A stretch of DNA of 64,000 nt, from contig URFH01000002.1 of assembly GCA_900547155.1 (NCBI GenBank), forward strand, positions 71,744-135,743. The letters are read 5' to 3'. The notes below the pieces were generated by a model, which saw only the letters and a list, made by a program, of their open reading frames with translations, did no database searches and was not told the origin of the DNA. A program made the position numbers and the translations under genes. Below are positions 16,039 to 24,789 of the stretch, piece by piece (position 1 is the first letter of the stretch; every line of letters starts with the position of its first letter). The DNA is from an uncultured bacterium (GTDB lineage: Bacteria > Cyanobacteriota > Vampirovibrionia > Gastranaerophilales > Gastranaerophilaceae).

Positions 16039-16931
16039 TTTATCAACCCTTTCAGCGTTTTTATAGTTTCAGGATTCCAGAGAACCAGCAGGTTTACCCC
16101 CGCACAAATCATTGCCGAGGCCGCAGAAATTTCCCACATTGCGGCCCGCTCTTCGTAGATTCCCCAATTTTCATCAAATTTTTCGCTTTTTGCCTCTTTT
16201 GCCTTGCAGGTTTCTTCCCCGATAAAGGCGATTATCGGCATATTGAGCATTGTATCGCCGTCAAAGCCCGCCTGTTTAATTTTTTCGACTATGCTGTAGC
16301 CATATTCAAGCCCGTAGCCCAGCCCGCCCATATCAGGATCAATTAAAATCCTGTCAGGAAGCAGGTTTTTGTCGATTGTGAGGATATTCAGCTCTTTTGC
16401 AAGGTTTATGTCAATCGGAGTGCGCAAAACCAGGCAATGACCGGCATTCACAACGGGAGGAACAATTTCCTCGTAGTTTGTTTCGTCAGCAAAAGAGATA
16501 ATTGACTGTTTTTTCGCTGATTCAGCGATTTTAGGGAGAAGAATTTTATCAATTTCAGTATTATTTGCGCCCCTGTAAATCATTGGTTTTGATGAAAAAG
16601 CCTCAATTTGGGCGATTATTGAGGGAATTTCTTCACAAAGCGCTTCAAGCGAGCTTTCATCAGCATTGAATTTTACAGAAACCATATCAGCGCCGGAATT
16701 CAGCGCAATTTTTAATTTTTCATAAAAATCTTCTGTGCCGAAAGCTTCGTTAATATAATCCGGATAGAAATTGTCCTTTGCATAAGGAATTTCCAGCGCA
16801 AAAAAGGGTTGTGCGGAATTATTGTTTTCCCCCATAAAAGAGTATGACGAATCCCCGCCAATATTTGCCCCGTTTAAGTCTAGTTTTCTTATTTTTTCTT
16901 TGAAAATACAAGAAGATAGGTCTAAATTCAT
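16035..16931 (-). CDS. acsD: Corrinoid iron-sulfur protein small subunit (CFeSP delta)
   Basis: The 298-residue TIM-barrel partner of AcsC. Recognisable blocks are FALEIPYAKDNFYPDYINEAF, ADMVSVKF, the L-I-D-P-D-M-G-G-L-G-Y-G-L-E-Y-G-Y-S strand and the ending AGVNLLVLWNPETIKTLKGLI, which is typical of AcsD/CdhD. The order acsD-acsC with translational overlap indicates a heterodimer made from one message. The upstream gene at 16970 is on the same strand 38 bases away. Confidence 0.85.
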   Translation of the reverse strand: MNLDLSSCIFKEKIRKLDLNGANIGGDSSYSFMGENNNSAQPFFALEIPYAKDNFYPDYINEAFGTEDFYEKLKIALNSGADMVSVKFNADESSLEALCEEIPSIIAQIEAFSSKPMIYRGANNTEIDKILLPKIAESAKKQSIISFADETNYEEIVPPVVNAGHCLVLRTPIDINLAKELNILTIDKNLLPDRILIDPDMGGLGYGLEYGYSIVEKIKQAGFDGDTMLNMPIIAFIGEETCKAKEAKSEKFDENWGIYEERAAMWEISAASAMICAGVNLLVLWNPETIKTLKGLIK

Positions 16932-16969
16932 AGACCTATCTTAAAAAGTAAATATTCTAATGTCAAATA

Positions 16970-17260
16970 CTAGCCAAAGAAGCCGTATTGTTTAATAGCT
17001 GCATCTGCGCTGAGTTTTTTTGTTGCTTCTGTAGTTCTCGGAGAGAAGAAAGTTACAACAGGGTTGTCATAGATACCCGGAAAAGTATCAGCAGCGCTTG
17101 CCGGCTTTTTGAGCGGAGGAAGCTCAGAATTGAAAGTTCTTTTTGGCTGAACAGGGGGCAGTTTGCTCAATTGTGCGTCTATTCTGCTCATTGCCTTTTG
17201 AGCTGCTGCTTCTATGTCAGCTGCTTTGGGGATAACTGTACTCGGGTTAAATTTAATCAT
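16970..17260 (-). CDS. Small proline-rich hypothetical protein
   Basis: This 96-residue protein has an excellent ribosome site (AAGGAG, 6 bases before the ATG). It begins MIKFNPSTVIPKAADIEAAA with a short helix, then a Pro/Lys-rich middle (PPVQPKRTFNSELPPLKKP) and ends KQYGFFG. There is no signal peptide or membrane segment. I do not recognise a family. It sits after the gpmI terminator and before acsDC on the same strand. Confidence 0.6.
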   Translation of the reverse strand: MIKFNPSTVIPKAADIEAAAQKAMSRIDAQLSKLPPVQPKRTFNSELPPLKKPASAADTFPGIYDNPVVTFFSPRTTEATKKLSADAAIKQYGFFG

Positions 17261-17303
17261 TATTTTCTCCTTATATGATTATTATTTCGGCTACTGCGGG
17301 AAT

Positions 17304-17336
17304 AAAAAGCGTCAAGTTCAAATTTTGACGCTTTTT
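17304..17336 (-). terminator. Terminator downstream of gpmI
   Basis: AAAAAGCGTCAA (17304-17315) and TTGACGCTTTTT (17325-17336) form a 12-bp stem with a 9-base loop; the minus-strand product ends in a U-run. It closes the gpmI transcript. Confidence 0.9.
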
Positions 17337-17365
17337 ATGTTAATATTTACAATTCTTAATTAATA

Positions 17366-18892
17366 CTACTTGATAAGGCTTTGCCCGGTCATTTCTTCAG
17401 GCTGTTTTATGCCAAGAAGCTGCAATACAGTCGGCGCAACATCGCACAAAGCGCCTGTTTCTTTCAGCTCATAAGCATTATTCCCGTTAATAAGCAGGAA
17501 CGGAACAGGATTTGTCGTGTGAGCCGTGAAAGGTGCGTGCGTTACAGGGTCTTCCATGCATTCGGAGTTGCCGTGGTCAGCGGTAAGCAGCATAATTACG
17601 CCGTTTTCTTTAGCTTTTTCGGCAATTCTGCCAACGCATTTATCAACTGTTTCATCAGCCTTAACAGCAGCCTCAAAAACGCCTGTATGGCCGACCATAT
17701 CGGGGTTTGCAAAGTTTACGAGGATAAATCCGTATTCAGGGTTATCCAGCGCTTTTAAAACGTTTTCGCAAACTTCCGGAGCGCTCATTTCAGGCTGCAT
17801 ATCGTAAGTAGGCACCTTGGGCGACGCAACAAGCGCTCTGGTTTCGAGTTTTCCTGATTTTTCTTCACCGCCGTTAAAGAAAAATGTTATGTGCGCATAT
17901 TTTTCGGTTTCAGCTGTTCTGAACTGCTTAATTCCGTTTTCGTCGAGGACATCGCCGAGAATATTCACGAGTTTTTCCGGCGGATAAGCAATTGCGAGCG
18001 GGAAAGTTTCATCATACTGCGCCATACAAACGTAGAAAAGGTTATTTCTTCTTGCTTTTCTGACAAAACCGTCAAAATTCTCAAAAGTCATCGCTCTGGT
18101 GATTTCGCGTGCTCTGTCAGGTCTGTAATTGAAGAAAATAATCGCGTCATTATCTTTAATTCTTGAATTCGGGTCAGAATTTGTTATTGTGGGCAAAACG
18201 AATTCATCCGTGACATCTTTTGCATAAGAAGCTTTAATTGCGTCATCGGAATTGTCAGCCTTTTCGCTTTCACCAAAAAGCAGCGCATTATATGCTTTTT
18301 CAACCCTTTCCCATCTGTTATCTCTGTCCATTGCATAATATCTGCCCGAGATTGTGGCGATTTGGGGAAGATTGTATTTTTTCAGCTCATTTTCCAGCTC
18401 AGCGAGGAACTCAACAGCGCTTTTCGGGGGCGTGTCACGGCCATCGAGGAACGCGTGAACATAAACTTTTTTCAAACCGTTGTCAGCAGCCATTTTTATA
18501 AGGGCTTTTATATGATCAAAAGAGCTGTGAACGCCGCCTGTTGAAACAAGTCCGTAAAGATGAAGCGAGGAATCGTTCTTTTTAACATGGTCGATTGCAG
18601 CTTTAAACGCTTTGTTTTCAAAAAATTTTCCTTCGCGGATTTCCTTGTTGATTCTTGTTAAATCCTGATAAACAACGCGGCCTGCGCCGAGATTCAGGTG
18701 GCCGACCTCGGAATTTCCCATCTGGCCGTCAGGAAGCCCCACATATTCGCCTGAAGCGTTGATTTGTGTGTATTTTTCAGTGGATTTTAATCGGTCAAAG
18801 TTCGGCGTTTCGGCCGTTTTGGTCGCGTCTTTCGGGCAGTCTTTGTTAATGCCCCAGCCGTCCATAATACATAACAAAACTCTTTTATTCAT
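17366..18892 (-). CDS. gpmI: 2,3-bisphosphoglycerate-independent phosphoglycerate mutase
   Basis: This 508-residue, Mn-dependent alkaline-phosphatase-superfamily enzyme interconverts 3- and 2-phosphoglycerate in glycolysis. The metal site DGWG, the Ser61 nucleophile in GQMGNSEVGHLNLGAGR, HAFLDGRDTPP, N-x-D-M-V-G-H-T-G and the T-A-D-H-G-N-S-E motif are all intact. I chose the internal ATG at 18892 because AAGGAG lies just upstream and the protein then starts MNKRVLLCIMDGWG as in the family; the longer frame adds 12 unsupported residues. Confidence 0.96.
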   Translation of the reverse strand: MNKRVLLCIMDGWGINKDCPKDATKTAETPNFDRLKSTEKYTQINASGEYVGLPDGQMGNSEVGHLNLGAGRVVYQDLTRINKEIREGKFFENKAFKAAIDHVKKNDSSLHLYGLVSTGGVHSSFDHIKALIKMAADNGLKKVYVHAFLDGRDTPPKSAVEFLAELENELKKYNLPQIATISGRYYAMDRDNRWERVEKAYNALLFGESEKADNSDDAIKASYAKDVTDEFVLPTITNSDPNSRIKDNDAIIFFNYRPDRAREITRAMTFENFDGFVRKARRNNLFYVCMAQYDETFPLAIAYPPEKLVNILGDVLDENGIKQFRTAETEKYAHITFFFNGGEEKSGKLETRALVASPKVPTYDMQPEMSAPEVCENVLKALDNPEYGFILVNFANPDMVGHTGVFEAAVKADETVDKCVGRIAEKAKENGVIMLLTADHGNSECMEDPVTHAPFTAHTTNPVPFLLINGNNAYELKETGALCDVAPTVLQLLGIKQPEEMTGQSLIK

Positions 18893-19127
18893 TATTCTCT
18901 CCTTATTAATAATTTTCAAAGCCGTCATTTTGAGCCCGTTTTAGAGCCGCAATGACCTTGCGCTGCCGTAACAAGTCCGGCATGACAAATGATTCATTGA
19001 TAAATCAGTAATATTCATATTATCCACGCTCAAAAAAATTTTTATACATAGCCGGACGGCTAACTTCTGATTGTTTGCATTAACTAAAGATTTTAATTAC
19101 AATTAATAAAGACCGAGGGAGTATAAT

Positions 19128-19976
19128 ATGCGTCAGGAAAAAATAGATTTAATAACTACCATAGTTCAAAGCGATGCTTTTATAGTTTGCACACAGATTA
19201 TATTTTTTGCGTTAATAATTAAAGCTGCACACTTTATTATCGGCAGATTTGCCGAAAGAGCGCGGAATTTTAGCAAAGATACGGAATTTATCAAACAAAT
19301 TAATACAACCCAGCACCTTATCCAGTCAGCTGTTGACGCTGTAATTATAATTCTGGGCGGAATGTACATTTTGAACAAATTAGGCATTGATATTCGCCCG
19401 ATATTGACAGCAGCAGGGGTTCTGGGGGTTGCTGTAGGTTTTGGCTCAAAAAGATTTGTCGAAGATTTGATTACAGGGCTGGTTTTGATTCTGGAGGGGC
19501 AAATCAGGGTCGGAGATGTTGTTGAAATAGCCGGAAAGCTCGGAACAGTCGAAAAAGTCGATATAAAACTCGTCGTGTTGAGGGATATGTCGGGGAATGT
19601 GCATTATATAAGAAACGGTATGATAGATATTGTAACAAATATGACACGCGACTATTCTTATTATGTTTTTGATATTGGTGTAGCATACAAAGAGAACCTC
19701 GACCGGGTTTATGAGGTCATAAAAGAGCTCGACAAAGATTTCCGGCAGAATTATGAACACAAAGAGGATGTTTATGCCCCGCTGGAGCTGCTCGGGGTTG
19801 ACAGCCTGGGGGATTCTGCTGTAGTTATAAAAGCCCGCTACAAAACCCGTCCCAGATACCAGTGGCAGGTAGGAAGAGCGTTTTACAAGGCAATTAAAGA
19901 CAAATTTGATGAAGCCGGCATTGAAATCCCCTTTCCCCAGCGCACGCTTCACATTGAACATGATGAAAAAGTTTAA
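19128..19976 (+). CDS. MscS-family mechanosensitive ion channel
   Basis: This 282-residue membrane protein gates in response to membrane tension. The first helix is at about residues 15-40. The pore region GVLGVAVGFGSKRFVEDLITGLVLILEGQIRVGDVVEI holds the Gly/Ala-rich TM3 and the start of the beta domain. The cytoplasmic alpha/beta cage follows (YIRNGMIDIVTNMTRDY; YEVIKELDKDF). GAGGGAG precedes the ATG. rsfS follows after 13 bases, probably co-transcribed. Confidence 0.93.
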   Translation: MRQEKIDLITTIVQSDAFIVCTQIIFFALIIKAAHFIIGRFAERARNFSKDTEFIKQINTTQHLIQSAVDAVIIILGGMYILNKLGIDIRPILTAAGVLGVAVGFGSKRFVEDLITGLVLILEGQIRVGDVVEIAGKLGTVEKVDIKLVVLRDMSGNVHYIRNGMIDIVTNMTRDYSYYVFDIGVAYKENLDRVYEVIKELDKDFRQNYEHKEDVYAPLELLGVDSLGDSAVVIKARYKTRPRYQWQVGRAFYKAIKDKFDEAGIEIPFPQRTLHIEHDEKV

Positions 19977-19989
19977 TTAAGGAGAAAAA

Positions 19990-20391
19990 ATGGAAGAACT
20001 CAGCTCATATAAATTCGCAAGCATTCTCGCAAGAATTCTGGACGACAAATTGGCAAAAGATATCACAATCCTGAACATCAGCAATGTTTCCATGCTGGCC
20101 GATTACTTTGTGATTTGTTCGGCTGACACAAATACGCAGGTAAAAGCGCTTACTGAAAACGTCAGAGAACGTGTTAAGCACCTTTTCGGAAGAATTCCCG
20201 CCGGCGAGGAAAACGACCTTAAAAACAGGTGGAATCTCCTTGATTATGGCGATGTTATCGTACATGTTCTGCACAAAGAGGAGCGTGAAACTTACGCAAT
20301 CGAAAAATTCTGGTCACATGCATTCAAAGTTGAGCGCAACGACTGGGAAGAAGAATCAAAAGAATACTCAATCTACGAAAACGGGCAGTAG
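19990..20391 (+). CDS. rsfS: Ribosomal silencing factor
   Basis: The 133-residue RsfS/Iojap/YbeB protein binds L14 of the 50S subunit and blocks subunit joining when nutrients are scarce. Family blocks are AKDITILNISNVSMLADYFVICSADTN-type strands and WNLLDYGDVIVHVLHKEERETYAIEKFW. AAGGAG stands 6 bases before the ATG. It follows mscS closely. Confidence 0.95.
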   Translation: MEELSSYKFASILARILDDKLAKDITILNISNVSMLADYFVICSADTNTQVKALTENVRERVKHLFGRIPAGEENDLKNRWNLLDYGDVIVHVLHKEERETYAIEKFWSHAFKVERNDWEEESKEYSIYENGQ

Positions 20392-20484
20392 CTTGTAAAA
20401 ATTCGTAAAACTATATAATAATAAGTAGCAAAATATTTTTTTACAGGATTTTAGATAAAACAAGTTTACAACCCGGAACAATAT

Positions 20485-20991
20485 ATGCCATTTAAGATTT
20501 ATCCTATGCCTCAAAAAAACGTAATAAAAACAAGCATAGAAAACTTCCGAAAAGTGGATGAAACTCTCTATCGCGGCGCATTGCCGGAACCGGAAGAATT
20601 TTTAGAGCTAAAAAGGCTCGGTTTTGACTCGGTAATAAGCCTGCGAAGCGGTTTTGATAAAAAAGGTACGAAAGAACGCGCTCTTGTGAAGAAAATCGGG
20701 ATGGAATACGTAAATTTCCCAATAAACTCCAAAATCGGCCCGACAAATGAAACTGCACAGGGGTTTCTGGACTATATGGACAAGGCAAGAAAAGCCCATA
20801 AAAAGGTTTTTGTTCACTGCAAGCACGGAAAAGACCGCACAGGTACAATGATTGCGCTTTATGAACTGCAATTCAGGATTAAATCTTTTCATGAAGCTGT
20901 TTTTGAGTTCTTTACAATGGGCTACAACCACCAGAAACACCCTCACATGCTTGAATTTGTCAAAAACTTTGCTAAAAGCTTAAAAAAGTAA
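20485..20991 (+). CDS. Dual-specificity protein phosphatase-like protein
   Basis: The 168-residue product has a cysteine-phosphatase P-loop, HCKHGKDRTG, with Cys112 as nucleophile and Arg118. The general-acid region is probably around N83-N88. It opens with the N-F-x-x-V-x-x-x-L-Y-R-G-A-L-P block usual in this bacterial DSP family, which acts on phosphotyrosine, phosphoinositides or inositol phosphates. There is no signal peptide. A TATAAT-like box precedes it. The substrate cannot be predicted. Confidence 0.85.
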   Translation: MPFKIYPMPQKNVIKTSIENFRKVDETLYRGALPEPEEFLELKRLGFDSVISLRSGFDKKGTKERALVKKIGMEYVNFPINSKIGPTNETAQGFLDYMDKARKAHKKVFVHCKHGKDRTGTMIALYELQFRIKSFHEAVFEFFTMGYNHQKHPHMLEFVKNFAKSLKK

Positions 20992-21138
20992 AAATCAAGT
21001 TATAGCTACTTTTTATATACTTTATGTTAAGTTATGTTAACAAAAATTGATAAAACATGCACTAAAAAGGCAATTATCAATTCTAAAATGTTTTTATTTA
21101 AATACGAGGACTACAAAACACGAGAGGACACCTAAGAA

Positions 21139-21624
21139 ATGGGTTACGCAGTTTTCACAGCTAGAAAATTGATGTTGACTAACCGCATTAATCAACTAAA
21201 CTTCAGGATTATGCAGTTATCACAACAACAACAGACCTTATCAAAGGCTGCCGGTGACAAAGAAAGGCAGATCTCGTGGATTAAGGGTATGTTCAACACA
21301 ATCGGCAACGCTTTCACTCAAAGAATGAACTTGCAAACACAGGCTGCAATTAATCAAGCAGGAAATGATCCGGCAGCATTACAACAGCTCTTGAGCGGTT
21401 CTTATGCAATGCAAAATGCAATGGCTCAACAGTTCCAGTTCGCAGGTATGATGATAGATTTCCAAAGCTCAGGCGATTTACAGAGCGTAAAAGAAATGGA
21501 AAACCAGATAGAACTCGAAAGAAAAAATCTCGAAACTCAGGTTCAAGCCCTTACGGCAGAAAGACAATCGGTCGAAAAGGCAGAAGAAAACGAAATCAAG
21601 AACTCAGCACCGAAATTCGCATAG
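21139..21624 (+). CDS. Coiled-coil hypothetical protein
   Basis: This 161-residue, Gln-rich protein has no cysteine and no signal peptide. Two coiled-coil stretches (about residues 14-50 and 118-155, LERKNLETQVQALTAERQSVE) flank a Gln/Met/Ala-rich middle (QLLSGSYAMQNAMAQQFQFAGMM). The layout resembles small secreted filament or needle-type proteins, but no homology is visible. It is monocistronic with its own terminator, consistent with a strongly expressed product. Confidence 0.7.
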   Translation: MGYAVFTARKLMLTNRINQLNFRIMQLSQQQQTLSKAAGDKERQISWIKGMFNTIGNAFTQRMNLQTQAAINQAGNDPAALQQLLSGSYAMQNAMAQQFQFAGMMIDFQSSGDLQSVKEMENQIELERKNLETQVQALTAERQSVEKAEENEIKNSAPKFA

Positions 21625-21640
21625 TGGTTATACTAATTAT

Positions 21641-21670
21641 AAAAAAGCCGGACTTAAATCCGGCTTTTTT
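21641..21670. terminator. Bidirectional terminator
   Basis: AAAAAAGCCGGA (21641-21652) pairs with TCCGGCTTTTTT (21659-21670) around six bases. It serves the coiled-coil gene and the convergent rarA. Confidence 0.92.
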
Positions 21671-21677
21671 GTTGCGT

Positions 21678-22910
21678 TTATTCTTTAAAATACTTTTTGT
21701 CTTTCAATTCGTCCGGCATAAACTGCTGTTTTGCATCGGGGTTTTCATGGGTATAAATATAACCTTTTCCAAAACCGTATTTTTGAGCATCTTTATAATG
21801 AGCGTCGCGCAAATGCATAGGCGGCGGGAAATCCAGCCCGCTCGAAATATCTGCAACCGCCGCGTCAACAGCGCAGATTGCCCTGTTGGATTTCGGCGCG
21901 CAGGCAACATATTCAACTGCCTGAGCCAACGGAATCCGTCCCTCGGGCATTCCAACGAGCTCAACAGCCCGATAGGCGTTCATTGCAACGACAAGCGCCA
22001 TCGGGTCGGCATTTCCAACGTCCTCGGCAGCGCAAACAATCAATCTTCTTGCAATAAATCTGGGATCTTCGCCCGCAACAATCATTTTAGCAAGCCAATA
22101 AATTGCTGCGTCCTTATCCGAGCCGCGCAAGCTCTTCTGGAACGCCGAAGCGCAGTCATAATGCTCCTGTCTGGCATATTGTATTCTTTTTTCCTGCGCA
22201 AGCCCCTCCAAAATTTCAAGGGTTAAATTTCTTTTATTTTCCTTAAAATCAGCCGCAAAAAACGAATTTTCAACAAGATTTAGCGCCAATCTTGCGTCAC
22301 CGCGGGCATATCTTACAATATATTCAAGAATTTCATTGGTAGTTGTAATAACACCGTGTTTTTGAGAAAGATAGCCGAATCCTTTTTTGACAATATTCAT
22401 TATATTTTCGTCATCAATCGGGTTGAGCCTTATGACCTGAACCCTCGAAACCAGCGCCGGAACGACCTGAAAAGACGGATTTTCCGTCGTAGAACCGATT
22501 AAATAAAGCGTTCCGTTCTCAAGATGGGGCAAAAGCGCATCCTGCTGGGTTTTGCTATAACGATGGATTTCATCTATGAAAAGAATTGTTTTTTTGTTAT
22601 AGCGCAGGGACTCTTTTGCCCTGTCAACCGCGTCTTTTATCTCTTTTATGCCCGAAGTAACAGCGCTGAGCTCAATAAAATCGCTGTTTGTGCTGCCCGC
22701 AATCAATCTTGCCAGCGTAGTTTTCCCGCAGCCCGGAGGTCCCCAGAAAATACATGAAAAAAGCCGTCCGGAGCGCAAAAGGTTCATAAAAGCGGCATTT
22801 TCCCCGACAATTTGCCCTTGTCCGAGGTACTCATCAACGGTTTTCGGGCGCAGAAGCTCCGCTAGCGGGATTTGTTTATTAGATTTTTCCAATTCGTCAA
22901 ACAAGTTCAT
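21678..22910 (-). CDS. rarA: Replication-associated recombination protein A (MgsA/RarA AAA ATPase)
   Basis: This 410-residue clamp-loader-like ATPase acts at stalled replication forks. Walker A is GPPGCGKTTLARLIA near residue 60, Walker B LFIDEIHRYSKTQQDALLP, sensor 1 GSTTENPSFQV, and the arginine-finger region LVSRVQVI. The C-terminal tetramerisation domain contains MLRGSDKDAA-type (SLRGSDKDAAIYWL) and the terminal P-P-P-M-H-L-R-D-A motifs. The length is normal. Confidence 0.95.
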   Translation of the reverse strand: MNLFDELEKSNKQIPLAELLRPKTVDEYLGQGQIVGENAAFMNLLRSGRLFSCIFWGPPGCGKTTLARLIAGSTNSDFIELSAVTSGIKEIKDAVDRAKESLRYNKKTILFIDEIHRYSKTQQDALLPHLENGTLYLIGSTTENPSFQVVPALVSRVQVIRLNPIDDENIMNIVKKGFGYLSQKHGVITTTNEILEYIVRYARGDARLALNLVENSFFAADFKENKRNLTLEILEGLAQEKRIQYARQEHYDCASAFQKSLRGSDKDAAIYWLAKMIVAGEDPRFIARRLIVCAAEDVGNADPMALVVAMNAYRAVELVGMPEGRIPLAQAVEYVACAPKSNRAICAVDAAVADISSGLDFPPPMHLRDAHYKDAQKYGFGKGYIYTHENPDAKQQFMPDELKDKKYFKE

Positions 22911-23002
22911 TTAAACATCATATCCCGCACCTTTTTCGATGTCAAAGCACCCCAATCTTCAAATCTTTCCCGCACCCGCACAAAATCTCCATTATCCGAA
23001 GA

Positions 23003-23030
23003 ATGACACCGGCATTTATTTCGTTATAAT
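23003..23030 (+). promoter_or_regulatory. Promoter placed next to a start codon (leaderless message likely)
   Basis: ATGACA (23003-23008) and a consensus TATAAT (23025-23030) are 16 bases apart. The ATG of the next gene is at 23037, the expected first transcribed base. No ribosome site exists. Confidence 0.6.
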
Positions 23031-23036
23031 AGAAAT

Positions 23037-23633
23037 ATGAAAAGAATATTGAGCATAATATTTTGTGCAGTCCTATTCTCCGGCGCAGGTTACAAAGGTT
23101 CACTCCCAAAGATTGAACCGCAATTTGAGTACTTAAAAACTACTCCTGCTGTCACGCAGCAGCTTTTTACGCCGGCTGATGAGCTGGATTCGCCGGTAAA
23201 ACTTACCCCATCGCCGAGAAATCACCCTACCTACATAGATATTATCCTCAAAAAAGACAAAACATCCCCGTATATCAATGATATTAACGACGTAATCCCG
23301 ATTCTTGAAAAAATGCAAAAATGTATCGAAAAACAGGGTGATGTTCAAAAATTCAACGCAATAGCGAGCTCAATCATTGACCATGCAGATTATTTAACAG
23401 AAAAATACGCTGACAAACCGGAAAGATTTTACATTTCGTTTAAAAAGCTACAGGAACTTTCCGCGCAGGCACGTGCTGTGGCGACATTACGCTGTGAGGC
23501 GCAAATTTATTTAAAATATCTGACCTATCAGAACGAAGGGCAGGTATATAGCAAAGAAAACATCCAAAAACAGGTCGAATACTTTTCTCATGAGCTAAAA
23601 GCGACTTTGCAGCTTTTGCGCGACGCAAATTAG
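23037..23633 (+). CDS. Secreted hypothetical protein
   Basis: The 198-residue product starts with a short signal-peptide-like segment (MKRILSIIFCAVLFSGAGYKG). The mature protein is helical and charged: I-D-I-I-L-K-K-D-K-T-S-P-Y-I-N-D-I-N-D-V-I-P-I-L-E-K-M-Q-K-C and later Y-F-S-H-E-L-K-A-T-L-Q-L-L. I recognise no domain. The start codon lies 7 bases after a TATAAT box with no Shine-Dalgarno sequence. It may share an envelope role with the next gene. Confidence 0.65.
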   Translation: MKRILSIIFCAVLFSGAGYKGSLPKIEPQFEYLKTTPAVTQQLFTPADELDSPVKLTPSPRNHPTYIDIILKKDKTSPYINDINDVIPILEKMQKCIEKQGDVQKFNAIASSIIDHADYLTEKYADKPERFYISFKKLQELSAQARAVATLRCEAQIYLKYLTYQNEGQVYSKENIQKQVEYFSHELKATLQLLRDAN

Positions 23634-23717
23634 CCCTTTTGTCGGGCCTGACGGCTAATGCGGAGGTTCTCTCTTCGCTTTAATATCGGATTTGAGCATT
23701 AAAAAAGGGAGATAAGC

Positions 23718-24530
23718 ATGCGCAGCATTATAATTTTGGCTGTTTTTCTATTGATTGCAGGAAACGAGGCATTTGCATATAAAGTCACAACATTTCAGCC
23801 GCTCCAGCCGGTGAGCCGGCTGCCTGTACCGGCAACAACCGCAAATCAGCTCAGCAGACGCACTACACATGAAAATTATCCGAAAATATCACAGGTCGAG
23901 GGCATACTCTTTCATCGAACTTACGAAAGAGAAGATATTTATAACAGATTGAATCGAATTGAGCAAAAAATGTTTCGCAGAAAGTTCTCCGGAATGCCGC
24001 TTGCCAGCAGAATGGACAATATTCTCGCAAATGTTGATGAGGGCATGATGTACGGAATTTCTTCACGGGATATTGCAAAACTCGAAAGCAGGGTTTTCGG
24101 GCGTACATTTCCGCAGGATGACTCGGAAACGCGGATAACAAGGCTCGAAAAAGAAATGCTGGGTGCAATGCAGGGCGGGAATTTAAGGCAAAGATTTCAG
24201 ACAGTAAAAACCGCCGCAAAACATTACAACACCTACCCCGAAATAGCAGCAAGAAATTCCGCTTTTTCGCCGAATTATTATAATTCTCCGAGAATGCAGC
24301 GCCAGTCTTTCCTCGGGAAGTTCCTTGATTACGTGGCAGGAGGCTTTGGAATGGGCACGATGACCGGATTTACGCCGTCAATGTATGACCCTTATTCGCA
24401 ATTCGGCGGCTACAGCCAGTACAACCCCGGAAACGGCGCCGGAATGCAGGATTATTATATGGGGAACACCGGCGGCTACTACAACAACAAAAATATTGGC
24501 AGCGGTGCGGGGGTAAGGATACTGAATTAA
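23718..24530 (+). CDS. Secreted protein with RL-R-[IL]-E / FG repeats
   Basis: The 270-residue product has a signal peptide (about residues 1-20, ending NEAFA). Residues about 55-155 contain a motif seen twice, of the form E-x-x-x-F-x-R-x-[FY] ... R-[LI]-x-R-[IL]-E-x-x-[MV]-F-[GR]-x-x-F (DIYNRLNRIEQKMFRRKF; DIAKLESRVFGRTF, then ITRLEKEMLG). I have the impression that such repeats occur in secreted proteins of Cyanobacteria and relatives. The C-terminus is Gly/Tyr/Asn-rich (YSQYNPGNGAG). GGGAG precedes the ATG. Role unknown. Confidence 0.65.
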   Translation: MRSIIILAVFLLIAGNEAFAYKVTTFQPLQPVSRLPVPATTANQLSRRTTHENYPKISQVEGILFHRTYEREDIYNRLNRIEQKMFRRKFSGMPLASRMDNILANVDEGMMYGISSRDIAKLESRVFGRTFPQDDSETRITRLEKEMLGAMQGGNLRQRFQTVKTAAKHYNTYPEIAARNSAFSPNYYNSPRMQRQSFLGKFLDYVAGGFGMGTMTGFTPSMYDPYSQFGGYSQYNPGNGAGMQDYYMGNTGGYYNNKNIGSGAGVRILN

Positions 24531-24532
24531 CA

Positions 24533-24561
24533 AAAAAGCAGGCTTTAACGGCTTGCTTTTT
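24533..24561 (+). terminator. Terminator of the secreted repeat protein gene
   Basis: AAAAAGCA (24533-24540) with TGCTTTTT (24554-24561), extended by GGC/GCT pairs, followed by more T. It lies 2 bases after the stop codon. Confidence 0.8.
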
Positions 24562-24614
24562 GATTTAATTTAATATTTCTTAACAATCCTCCCCCTAAAT
24601 ACCGCAATTTTCGA

Positions 24615-24694
24615 GCAAAGAAGCATAATTTAATTTTTCTGACCTATTCCAGCGAAGCGAATCGAGGCAGAAAAATTGAATTATGCTTCTTTGC
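24615..24694 (-). repeat. Hairpin element, family 2 (copy 2)
   Basis: A 27-nt arm (24615-24641) and its inverted copy (24668-24694) differ at one position. The 26-nt centre reads, on the minus strand, CCTCGATTC ... AATAGG, matching the centre at 1891-1919. The outer 16 bp of the arms are unique to this copy. The element sits between convergent genes in the 259-bp gap 24531-24789. Confidence 0.85.
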
Positions 24695-24789
24695 GGCCAA
24701 TTTTAGGTTAATTTCTGCTCTTTTGAATAATAAAAGGCCAAAACAAGTTTAGCAGAACATTTTGCCCAATTCTTGCCCCTGTATAAACC

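Noticed and set aside
18923..18986. GTCATTTTGAG ... CGGCATGAC imperfect palindrome upstream of mscS
   Set aside because: Resembles common bacterial intergenic repeats but only a short stem forms; not enough to call.
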